A stretch of 64,000 nt of DNA from Trichoplax sp. H2 (taxonomy: Eukaryota > Placozoa > Uniplacotomia > Trichoplacea). Where the stretch lies: contig NOWV01000117.1 of assembly GCA_003344405.1 (NCBI GenBank), forward strand, positions 179,480 to 243,479, read 5' to 3'. Shown here piece by piece: positions 12,001 to 23,500 of this stretch. The notes beneath the pieces are model-generated. The model searched no databases, was not told the origin of the DNA, and worked only from the letters and a program-made list of their open reading frames with translations. Position 1 is the stretch's first letter. The number at the start of each line of letters is the position of its first letter. The position numbers and the translations under genes were made by a program.

Positions 12001-15000
12001 GATTCAGAACTGCTCTTTATATCTAACAGGCTATTTCAGGAGTATACGTATTATTTGCATTTTATACGAGTATGTTCGATAATTTAATAATACATTAAAT
12101 TAGATAATAGCAGCTCATGGATAGCACAGAATGGGAGATCTGTGGATATTTTATGATATAATGAATTTTTCCACTGTATAAACAGTATCAAATTTTAAAA
12201 TAGCAATATGCTGTACTATAACTTCAAAATTTAGAAATTATACTGATCCTTGTTGATAATAAATGTTTTTATTTTACCTTGCAGTACCTGCGGCTGGTCT
12301 GATTCAAATTGCAGTATAGGAAGTCAGTCTAACTCTACCCATACCGTCTGCTTTTGTAAATTTATCAAGGCAGCATCATTTGCTGCTTTTTATCAAGAGA
12401 GTAATATGAGCCAGGCAAGTCAGGTAAAAATTTTAATATTTCCTCAAAGTTTGAATAAAAGAAACTAATAATGATACTGCTTATAGGTCCTAGTTGCCTT
12501 CTGGACGGCAATATTTTCTTACTTAAGACAGTATTCTTATTTATTACTTTTGCTGCTAGCTGATAATACTAATCCAGCCAATCACGTTAGCAACCTATTT
12601 TGGATACAGCTTGTCCATTTCAGGACTCGTTATTACGGCAGGGATCTTTCTTTTCTCCCCAAGGTAAGTTTGTTAGAGTAATTGCTTTCGGTCTTCTTAT
12701 GGATAACAAAATATCTTATAATTTCGATTGATATTGCAGAATTTCTGTAGAGCTTCTAGTTTTACTTATCAAGAAGTTTTGACTTTTGCAGTTAGATCAG
12801 TATTATTCGGAAAATACGATATAGTTTCATGATAAATACGTGTGAATTTGAGCTACTGTATGACTTGATTACATGAATAGAAAAGGTCTTAAATTAAAAG
12901 TGATATTGTAAGTCTATTATTGATTAAAAGAATTAAATGATCATGAAGATAATAAATAAAAGTACACCTGTTATTTGAAGATTAATGCGTTAGTTTGTTA
13001 TAAGAGTATTAGAAAAATAAGGTTAAGTAGATGCTATCTAGAGAAGGATGTTACCTTACTCAGTAAGTAAGGTGCTGATTAGATTAACATTACGAGCCTA
13101 ATATATTGAAAGTATGCTCAGGCTAATTATCAAACCCAATCTAAATATCAACAATTTTTCTCTTTATCTGCAATGGTTGTAGAATTAGTTTTAGGAAAGT
13201 AGAAGTAATAATATACCTGTCATTATATTCGTTAGACGATGATAACATGTTTATCTAGTAAATTCGATACTAATGAGATCAACATTAGAGATCTTATTCG
13301 ATATTAATTAGATATATATTCTATTGAATGGGGATGAGATGATGACTATTAATTGGTTAAATGAACACTAGGAGACCAAAATTAACCAAGAAAAGTTGCA
13401 TAATTAAGTTAAATGTAATTTTTGGCACTTTGGTTGTCAACGTATTAGCAATTATGCACCCTTTTGCAAATGAGAACAAAGTAAGTAGGTAATCATAAAT
13501 TGCTGATCGTGACAAAATCTATAAATTTAAATAGAGGAAACAAGTGCTATATAATGATTAATTATTCTCACTGACTGATCTTTGACTTTAGACAATGTGC
13601 ATCCTTATGGCAGTAGGATTACACTATAGCCTGATAATGCTGTTTATTTGGATTTTCCACGATAGCCTGGATTTATTTCTAAAATTATTTAAAGATTTGG
13701 AATCGATAATCCAATGCAGTTGGTATTTTATTTCAGCTTATAGTAAGTTACCTTTAATTAATGTTAAAATATTTAACCCATACGCCCCGAAAACTTCCTG
13801 ACAAGTTTCCTAGTCTAACGTAAAGCACTAACTTCGAGTTGCTTCTACAGATTACTATCCTAATCTATCGAAAGATCTAGTAATAATATAGTACTGCTAC
13901 TATAAGGCCTAGGAACTACTCTTCTAAAAGGCTCAAAATTAGAATTACACGCTGTATTATAATCTATAAAACATATAAAATTAAACACTGTAAGTAACAA
14001 TACTTTCTTAAACTCTATAATTTAGGCAACATAGTGCTGTAACACCTTAATATAATTCATGATGATTGCATACTGTAATACAATATACAGTAGAATCACT
14101 AAACATGAAATATTAGCGGGTTTATTAGCGGGTTTATTAGCCGCCTTATTGATTTTCGAGCTTCTATTATCCAAATTTAACAATATCTCATGTATTTCAT
14201 AAATTTGGGATTGATTTGAAATATATGAAGCTGCTACAAGTTGTTCTTCCTTGTCAATGCTTTTAGTGTTTCCACTATTTATCGTGGGATTTACGTTTAG
14301 CATCACGAGCGCGATATTCGGTGTGGATAATTATGTCAATTTTCAATTGTAAGTTTATTTCATAATAAAAATAATCGTTCCAGTAGAGCATAGACTAAAA
14401 TATGATGAGAGCGATAGTGAAGGTGTATAAATTGACTAAGAATATTGAATAAATAGTTACTAACTGACCTTTAACATTAATGATTTGCCAAGGTGTTGGC
14501 TAACTACAGATCCTCCTATGTATTTAGCTTTTATCGTTCCGATATCATTCCTGATATTGGTAAAACTAGTTTAATTTTTCATATCAGATAATTATAATGA
14601 AGGCTTATTTATATCTGTAAAATATTCAGTCAAGTCAAATTTATATTTCTGAATTTCATAATTATCATTTCATCATTTCTGATTGCCGTCTAGGTTAAAT
14701 TGATCCTGTGCACCTTAACATTGCGAATTAAACCAAGCATTAAGGATGGAGAATCAAGTTTTAATGATATCCATATCCATTTGGAATCAATGTTAGTAAT
14801 TAACACTTTAATGTCAGCATAAATGTAACTTTGTAGTAGGCATTTACATCAAGTAATCTACAAGACTATGAGTGACGTTGAATCTACAGTATAACAAAAT
14901 AGCTTGAAAGCAAATTTTTTACTAGAATAAGACATGAAAAATGAGGATATTATCATACGGTAACAATATGATTTTAGACGAGACCAGTTAAAAAGGTCTA

Positions 15001-15620
15001 CTTACTTATTTCACTTCATAATCTCAGAAAGAGATCGGCTCGAATGTCTGTAATTTTTTTAGCGGTGGCAACTATGTGCTGGATTTCTTTTACGATTGGA
15101 ATATGGACCAATTCTATGATATTCCGCAGTAGCTTTGCTATATTAAATGGAGTACAGGTAAGAAAAATTATAAAATAAGTATAACTTACTGGGATAGAAA
15201 CAACAGTACTTATATTAAACTAATCTTCGTAGCATTCTACAGATAAGTAATTGCAATTTCTTATCATAAATGGGATATCTAGTTTAGTTATGATTGCATA
15301 TATTTAGCAATTATAATCGTCATTGAAATCATAGTAAAATTCGGTTCGTGTTTTAGGGAATTTGTTTGCTTTATATCTACTGTTTTCAGCTTGATCACGT
15401 AAGTACATTATTGGATTACTCAAAGTGCTGCAAACTTCAATTCTTAGGACTTGCCGTACCTTACAGTCAATAGAATACTATCAGAGAAATATTTTCCATA
15501 GTAGTAAAAAAATTTTGTAATTTATACATTTTTTTGTTCCAGAAATGTCGATGGATTCGAGATAGAAGTACTGATACCTCATGTGAAGAATATGGACATA
15601 CTCTCGAATTGACTCGGTAA
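6061..15620 (+). CDS. Adhesion G protein-coupled receptor with IgGFc-binding-like ectodomain
   Basis: Exons with matching phases: 6061-6139 (signal peptide MMANCHIIVLACIFFYKIVL, ends phase 1), 7399-8649 (IgGFc-binding-like domain), 9651-9787, 9907-9975, 10084-10216, 10254-10496 and 10928-11028 (GAIN), 12285-12423 (GPS), 12578-12663 (TM1), 13372-13480 (TM2), 13592-13742 (TM3), 14267-14348 (TM4), 14493-14559 and 14694-14791 (TM5/loop 3), 15028-15157 (TM6 into TM7), 15357-15398 (TM7), 15543-15620 (tail and stop). At least one GAIN exon between 11029 and 12284, which must run from phase 0 to phase 2, was not found. Family landmarks are the AGDLAISAKLL helix, LNSEVIAAFF of GAIN B, CWL before TM5 and FAILNGVQG at TM7. 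Such receptors sense adhesive or mechanical cues at the plasma membrane. If the donor at 15616 is used instead of the TAA, the tail is longer. The fusion of 7399-8649 to the rest rests on phase and the lack of an intervening stop exon. Confidence 0.78.
7399..8649 (+). other. IgGFc-binding-protein N-terminal-like domain exon
   Basis: One exon of 417 codons, phase 1 at both ends, forms the extracellular head of the receptor gene. It opens NVGKEFHIGFPRAINIKK, the start typical of IgGFc_binding domains (GKEF..GFPR). It also carries the hallmark stretch YWGRNYILPAVE, followed by DRYRIMAAHEQTTI and later SPVTVFASNYFTG. These domains occur in FCGBP-type secreted or surface proteins and are common in early metazoan genomes. 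The symmetric phase makes this a mobile domain exon. The upstream signal-peptide exon (CCA G|) and the downstream GAIN exon (|AA TTA) are both phase-compatible, giving P-G-N and D-Q-L junctions. Confidence 0.75.
10217..10253 (+). other. Putative 37-nt intron in the GAIN region
   Basis: The sequence opens GTAGGATT and closes TTACAATAATTAAG. Reading through it meets a TAA. Removing it joins ATA G to TA TGG in frame and links two exons with open, hydrophilic coding content. The intron is well below the usual metazoan minimum, so the gene model here needs RNA support. Confidence 0.5.
12285..12423 (+). other. GPS motif exon of the adhesion GPCR
   Basis: The exon encodes CGWSDSNCSIGSQSNS, then THTVCFCKFIKAASFAAF, matching the GPS pattern GWS..GC...C.C plus the tethered-agonist segment. 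The canonical cleavage tripeptide H-L/I-T after C-x-C-x is replaced here by F-I-K. Cysteines, tryptophan and the hydrophobic stalk are kept, so the GAIN fold is probably intact while self-cleavage is not expected. An N-terminal half of the motif (C.xW) should lie in the preceding, unlocated exon. Confidence 0.85.
13796..14053 (+). repeat. Dispersed repeat A, copy 1 (in the TM3-TM4 intron)
   Basis: This segment of about 258 bp begins CCTGACAAGTTTCCTAGTCT and ends GTAACACCTTAATATA. It is matched over its whole length, with scattered substitutions and a few indels, by 43967-44196 in the same orientation. There is no open frame and no obvious terminal inverted repeat, so it may be a non-autonomous element or SINE-like family. 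Confidence 0.75.
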
Positions 15621-15714
15621 TATTATAAATTAATTAAAAAATGGTAGAGCAATTCAGGTGTATATATAATAGGCAATATACAAAAATAAGATTCTTTGGC
15701 GATTAATGATGCTA

Positions 15715-15755
15715 CAGTACTAGTTTAATATGGTGCTAAGATTAAACTAGTACTG
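15715..15755. repeat. Perfect 15-bp inverted repeat
   Basis: CAGTACTAGTTTAAT (15715-15729) and ATTAAACTAGTACTG (15741-15755) are exact reverse complements around an 11-nt loop. They lie about 95 bp beyond the adhesion GPCR stop, in the convergent spacer before the anoctamin 3' end. A transcribed hairpin could act in 3' processing or be a remnant of a foldback element. Confidence 0.8.
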
Positions 15756-17508
15756 CAACATGATTAATTACAATTTGACTTGTCATTAAAACATGCATAG
15801 GTACAACCAGCGACTATATGAGATCTTTATCGAACTGTAACAAGCAAATCTAGCTCTATGTTCTCCGCTCTGTAAAACTAGTTATAAAATTTTCTTCCTT
15901 AGACAATGCTTCCTGTAAAAATATTCAGTTATAATTGAATGTTTGATAATGCTAGATCATCTGAATAATTTACATCGTCTAAGTAAAAAACTTTTTAGTT
16001 TTTGACGCCAGCTATTTCTAATTTATGTGTGATATAATTTACGAATACGTGCTATAAAGTTATAAAAACAGCTAGACTGTAGACTACTATACATTGCATC
16101 GTTGATTTCAAATAGCAAAAGCGTAATTAAAATTTAAAACTGACTTGTTATAACCTATTGGACAACTATTATAGTTCTAAACTTTTACCTCTTTCCTTTT
16201 CTTACGAATAGTCGATCTGTTATCAATGTGGCACCTTACTTTGATGAATCAACCTGAAATGGCAATAAAACAAAAGGAATTTTGGGAATCGTATAGCAAA
16301 CGAATCTTCAAAATATTGTCAATCTCACTTACAAGTATTATATAATTAGATTTAGATCATCTTATGCTAATATTTTAAATTTATTGAAAAGTTGCCTCTT
16401 TCATCTTTATTGACACTAATATTTACAAATTTGAGCTATTGCCTCTCAAAATGGATCATTAAGCCTATCTAATAGTTACATTATTAATAGTATTCGTGTT
16501 GATATGTTCGATAGCACGACTTGGATCTTAATAAGGTAGATGATGAGCTTATACTGTAGCTTGCGTTAATACGCAATAGTACGGTTATGATTTGTACCTT
16601 GATTTATACGATAGTTTCACGAGTCTACAATACTGTTGCATGTCAGTAATATATGTAGACGGTACATTGTACAGCTACAAAAAGTTAACAACAGCTGTAA
16701 TAACACTTAACCCATTTTATTGCCAGATTAGTAACAAAGTCATTCATGAATTGTACGCGTATACTATAATTTCATTCTATCGTAAAAATAATAACAAAAC
16801 CAGCTAATAAAATCCAAGAGCGGACCAGTAATACATAATGTGACCTAGATATTCAGTTATTCAATCACTGCAAAAGTTACATGTTATTGGTTAATTTCGT
16901 ATTGAACAATTCTCATGCGGTTAAAGCTATAGTAAATAGCAAAGGTAATACACTATCGTAAATAGCTTGGATAAATCTTCTGAAACCAACCGAGTAAATT
17001 GACAAATATTCGTAGAAAAGTTGCTAAAAATCATGATGGAAGTCACGCACAACATTCTATCATAGCTTATATATGATTAAAGCTAGACTAATCAAATAAA
17101 GCAACGTTGGCGCTATTTGCTTTACGCGAAAGTATCTAAATCTATTTACCAAAAACCAATCAGCACAAGCGTAGAAGTACAATATATATAATTCATTATA
17201 TTTTTTTCAACATTTAGTAACAGTAACACCACTAGAAACGTTATAATATGAAAGCATGGGATAAGTAATTATTATGATTATCGGTTACGATATAAGGAGT
17301 GGCATAGTATAAGTTATTAAACCTCCAATTTTAAATCTTAAAACGCAAAGTTTTGTATAAACTTGTACACTCATACGTGTCATTTATCTGTATGCTAACA
17401 AAAAATTTAACAAATGCACAGAACTCGTTCGACTAAATCAGAAAAAATGCGAGTTACGGCATAAGCAAACACCCCTACATGTACTAGCTACGATTACATT
17501 ATTTCATT
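15756..17508. other. Convergent intergenic spacer, no gene supported
   Basis: The spacer lies between the 3' ends of the adhesion GPCR (plus) and the anoctamin (minus). A 71-codon plus-strand frame starts at 16592 but has no acceptable splice or family features. Receptor 3' UTR is expected near the left end and anoctamin 3' UTR near the right end. No clear AATAAA sits close to either stop. Confidence 0.45.
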
Positions 17509-20500
17509 TTAAGCATTGGAATTATTTCTAACAAGTTTATCGTCTTCAAGTGCTTGCTTGGCTAAATATTCTTCACGCTTAATAGTTAATCGTAACGACT
17601 TTGGTATATCCGGAATAGCGTAGCCAATGGCGAATTTGATAAAGAAAATCAAATGCTGTAATTTAAATAATTTAAAACGATTAATTAACGTTCACGATAT
17701 ATGAATTAAAATTTTCACGATTTCATAATGATATATTGATTTCAAGATCTCTACCATTGGCCATTTTTAAGGCCATATTAATAAGGACGTAAGGTATATA
17801 TCCACATTGTCAATAGCGACAGCCATATGTAACATAGTCATAAATATTTGTTTATTCATAATAGGTGCTTACCTCGAACACGACAACAAATGCAAGTCTT
17901 GCTGTCATAATGCGCCAATAGTTCAGATTAAAACTATATGGATATTCAGTCTGTCGATATCCAGAATACCTTTATTAATTAAAATAATATAATAATAATG
18001 TTAGAATCGCAATTTTTCCTATTTTGATTTCGTGGAGTTGAAATTATGTTCGATGGTGTACAAACGAATTTTTTAACTAACCTACAAAACGTTGAGGTGT
18101 AGTTTAGCTGCCCAGACAAATTTGCTTTCGGAATCTCGTTGCTAGGGAAATCAGTGACGTTGAAGTAAGATAGTGAAAAGTTTACATAACCATCCAGAGT
18201 TCCAGACTGACTGATACCATATTCGTAAACCATTCTTGGGATAAAGTCAGAAGTGACTGCAATAACAAAGGCCTAAAAGGACGCAAAGTTGATTCTTGAT
18301 TAACAGCACCAATCAAGTCTAGTCAACTTAGATTTATTTCTATAAATTAAATTGAAATACACTAATATGGTGTTATATACTATTTAAAAGAATGCATACA
18401 TTTGTTATAACGGCCATTTTGCTAACAGAGTCCAATATACCATACCAAGCACCTACAATGAAAATATATTAGATTTTTTACTATAACATTGAATATTAAT
18501 TATGGAAGAGCTACAAATACCAATATTGGGAGCTTGAGCTGCAAGGGGTCGCTGCAACTGAGTTATAAATTTATAGGCATCCAAACGGATCTCAATAATA
18601 TTATTTAATAAGGCGAAGAAAGGTGCCAAAGGAAACGCAGCCACGAATAATGTTATAAAACCAAACTGGATAACTAATTTAAATAAATGACAGAATCTAG
18701 GTTAACCTATTACCGAATCGATGACGTTATTAACCATAATTTATACTTGTCTACTTACCCATTTCAAGATATTCAAAGAATAGTCCCTGTTGGCCTAATT
18801 CCTGTAGGTCCTCGTCTTCCTCCATCAATGGAATATCTTTTTCACTACCATCATCTTCTTTGTCAATGTTGCGGCGTGCAATCCAATTTTTTATTTTACT
18901 TTTATACCCATCGAAATTTAGAGAAATTAAACGCATATTACTCATAGCTTGTAAAAGAATAAAGCAATGCCCTAAATAGATACATACGGTAAAATAAATT
19001 CCAAAATGTTATTCCAAGCTTGCTTGCCAACCATGATAATCGCGAGTTGAATACATAATTCAACCAAGCATCCGCCGCTAGAGCACTAAACATGTAAACA
19101 TGTAGCATGCAAAAGTGATTATACTATATATTTTATCGTCTCGTACAGTATAGTATATTATTTCTTATTGAAATAAAGCTCAAAAACATAGATTTGCTTA
19201 CTTGTTGTTGGCGTAAACCTAAAAGACTTCTATTATAATTATTCGGACTACCAGAAAATCTAGTGTTATAAAAAAATTATTAATTGATGATATGTAGCTC
19301 TCTAAATCTTCTAAACACTTTAAAAGGAATATAAAAATATCGTACTTACGTGCCCTTAAAGAAAGCGATATAGAAAAGCGATGAATAGTAGTTGACAAAT
19401 TGGAATAAAAACATCTTAACGGTAAAGGCTCGATCATATTCTGATTGTGTTCTGTACCTTTCTATAGTACGATATAAAAATATTTAATAATACTCATATG
19501 ACAACATAAAGACAACATGATAAGCTGGACTACTCACCCCAATCCGTTAACTTGTAGGCTAAAATTTTATATACCTAACATATAGAAAAAAGGTCATGAG
19601 AAAACTAAAACGAGCTAGTTATAAAATATGTTTGCACATGCACTTGACATTTAAAACAATGAAGTATCAGATAAATTCAATCCAATTGGCACTTACAACT
19701 CCCAGTAACATGATCACAACAAGATTAATAGCAGCAGCTGTGATAGATGTAAAGATGGAAGCTGCTTGGCTAATCAGGGCAATATTTGTTCGTAAAAGCA
19801 AGTACGTAATACCCAATCGGTAGATGATAACAGCAAAAACGGCAGCAATTACTAAGCAAATCTAATTGAAATCAAAGTTCTTGTTACTAGGCCATAACAT
19901 CAACGGTACGAACGGAATTAGTTATGATCTATTAATTATTCTAATTTCGTATGAATTATAACGAATGTAAAGAATGAATCGAAAAATATCAGTTGTATAT
20001 AAAGTGCTTACCATAAAGACAATAGAAATATCGCCAACGAAATATCGAGGAAGTCTCTTAGTTGGAGTAAAGTATGGCTCTTCGTGCTATTACAAAAGAA
20101 TAGAGTAACCAAGATATGCTATTATATACCGTCTTAATATTTCTTCTAAGCTAAGACTATAGTAGTTGTATCAAAAGCTTACTCCAGTAACCGGATTAAC
20201 ACGATATGAGCCTTCTTCGGCGCATTTTGCTTCATATTGAGCTCGTAATGGTTCCTGATAACACAAAGTAAAATGAACTAGTTACCCTTGCTAGCTCTTA
20301 TTCTGAACACATAATACAACGAAAAAACGTACTTCTTCGGCTTCATAGTCGAGAAGATCCCATTCAAAGGCAATTCTGGCTTGCCTTCTTTTCCAAAATT
20401 CCAAAAATAGTGTAGCTATAAAAAAATAACGTATAGCAATTTCAGTATCAACTATCCAGTAATCAATCTCGGCAAATAACGAAATAAAAGTAACTGCTGT

Positions 20501-23500
20501 ATAGTCGCGATTAACTCATTTGTCCTAATTGGTAATTGTTGTTAACCAGTAAATTTCAGTACTAAGTACTTTTGAATCTTACATACCCCATAAAGACATG
20601 AATACGGCAAAGAAAACCGTGAAACCATTATCGAATAAGTGTTGGGCCTATATTCAATATATTCAACATACTTTACATAGGTAAAAGGGCATACAACGTA
20701 ATATTTAATCTAAGTGCGTTTCTTTACGTAGTTCGCTGTCGTAGAAAGAAACAATTTTGTTATATTAAATTACATGCCTTAGCATAATTGCAAGTTGTTC
20801 TCAATTCCCAGTAAGGACATAGTTCATCACATAGTGGACACATGTAAAACTGCTTGCGAAGGTTATAACTGCAAATCTCGGAGCTGTTTAGTATACATAT
20901 AGTTTTAATTTGAGGGTCAACATTACCTGATTTACATTTTGTGGTTAATCTATTTATTCTCATATGAGTTTGAAACTTACGAGACTTTGTTACTTCCCAT
21001 AGTAAATAAACCATAAAGGAAACATAAAACTCCAAGGATTGAGGCAGGTATAAGCATTCCGGTGTAGAATCCTGATGAAGGAGATATATTATCGCTTAAT
21101 ATCATTTATAATTTTCAAAATTTACTCGCATCTAACCTAGCCATGCGAAATAAATTCCAATCTTTTCACCAAAGTATTTTCTGTTGTAACATTAGGAAGG
21201 CATTAACATGTTGAGTATTGATGTAAAAGATTAGTATCCGCATATGTTAACTTACATAAAGATCAAATAATCCTAATATGGAATACCCTTTTATCGTTCA
21301 CCTGACTAAATCGAGAGGTTGAAATTTATACCATCTTCCCGGTCGTGCCCATTCTTGTCGAAGAAGTTGTCGATCGTTTTCTGGTGCATGAGTGAGGAGA
21401 GATTCGCCAAATTCCGAAGGCCCCTATTATAAATAAAGTTAAACTTTCGGATTAAAATCTTTGATAGTTTCTAGGGGATAAAGATCGAGAGGTAGAAAAA
21501 AGCTTAAATTGTAGTGTAAAAATTTTTTACATCATGAAGAGGAAATGATTTCTCAAAAGCACCCTTGGATATCAAACGATAAGCTCCTATTGTAATAATT
21601 ATAATTATGAAGGTATAAAAAACTTCAAAGAAGGTACTACGCATATCAGTGATATTGAACTAATTGATTATAAATACTTAAAGAACGCTAGGCAAAGTCA
21701 TCAATGCTTTAAAAATTATTTGCTCACCAAATTTTGTCCTGTCATTTTCTTTATAATCAACGCGTTTGAGGATATAGTCAACCTGTCAGATTCAGTAAAA
21801 TTGCTCCATTACAATTATAACAATAAAGTGTAGGCGTTATAATATAGTCTAGCCATAACTTTTGGTTATAGCTTAAACATAGCAGGTAAAGACTAACCAC
21901 AGCGCTTCTCTGAGCTGAGGTGAAAAAGGTATCGCGATCTTCGATGAGAAACCTAACGCATTGTTACATAGTCATACGTTCTAGGAAGGTTACATAACTC
22001 ATCTACCTATGTGATTTTTCTACCATTATTACTGACTTACTTGTTGATTGCAGAATTTTTAAACGCACAGGTATAGTGAGGATTATAGTCCTTTTCAAGG
22101 TAAGGACTATCCAATTCAAATGGACTAGGGCACGTTTGGCAAGTTGGTTCAGGCTCGATGAATTCATGGTCATTATTTAATGCACTCTGTTAATAGCATA
22201 GAATAGATAACTTTTCTAAAACAGATCAAAGGCTGTTAATGTAGATGATTGTTGAATTGAGACACACTATCTGTTGTATTCTTTACCCAGGAAAATCTGA
22301 CACTTAGTTGTACAGTATATTATTATTACAAAATATGGCAAAAATGAAACTGCAAATACCCCTTAATAGAGTTTGGTATTCGAGTAGAAAAATGAGCAAC
22401 TTGATTGACTAAAGATTAAAAGTTGTTACAATTTACGCTAAGTTAAGGAGATGTAACCTCTTTGATAGGCATATTAAATCTCATGATTTCAGCGTACTCC
22501 AAGAGGGTTGTCCAAGGTGCATGAATTTTGATATAGTTCGTGACTTTATCAACTGAAGCCTGCCATTAGTAAAGATTTAAAAATACCTTATTACTCAATC
22601 GATTTCATTGAGCCCTTTTACATGATTTTCCAAAACATTTCTTTTGGTATAAATCATATTTGCAACATACTATCTAAAAACGAATATCTGTATTTATGAC
22701 AATCATATGCTTACCTCAGAAGATTGTTCTTCTAACTGCACTTTAGCAAGATCGCGCAACGAGTCCAAAAATGCTTTGCGTCTCTCTAAGTTTTTATGCT
22801 CCTTTTCTGCATCGCTTGAGATTTTGTACGTTAAAACCCAATCTGTTGAAATACGGGATATTCAATTATAGTGCATTGTACTCAATAACATGAAGCTATA
22901 TTATGATCGTTCTAGAAATCTTTTTCGATTTATCCAATTTTAATAGCGTGTTCTATCAAAACCTAATATAGCGATTTAATATGGCTAAAATTACAGTCAT
23001 ACGCAAACGAATTATTCTGGATGGTATGACAAATATTGTCACTTCAGATCTGCATCATAACGATAAGGAAGACTTTACCCACAATAACATTATGCGATAA
23101 GGCTTATACAATCTACAACTATCTGGGTATGTACTGTACTACTTCAATCGACGAAGCAGAACCTAATGCAAGCGTTCAATTCTAAATAAACTGGTGTACA
23201 ATTAGCATTTTTTTAGACCAGTTCTATCAGCAATACTGTGTAGATAGTGGATTTATTTAGTACTATTTCGTATTCTATGAAATTGTTAATTTCTAATAGC
23301 CATTTAATGGATGGATCATTTACTAACCTATTCTTCTTTCGCCGTCGTTAAAATAGACAGAATTGCTTTTCTTTTCCTATGCAATTCAAGAATGAGCATT
23401 AAAAGAAAGAAGAAGAATGAATAATCATGCGGTTGTGATGATTTTGTGGTGTATTTATTATACTATACTCGTACTTTATTATTGTTTGAACCGAATAAGT

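Noticed and set aside
12486-12577. Extended TM1 exon starting right after TTATAG at 12486
   Set aside because: The frame is open but gives no TM1 pattern; the AG at 12577 gives phase 0 and the family-like run PITLATYFGYSLSISGLVI.
14022-14306. 94-codon minus-strand frame
   Set aside because: It overlaps repeat A and is antisense to the TM4 exon of the adhesion GPCR; its internal NKPANKPAN run comes from a short local repeat.
16592-16807. 71-codon plus-strand frame after the receptor
   Set aside because: It has no family match, no splice connection to the receptor tail, and random-like composition.
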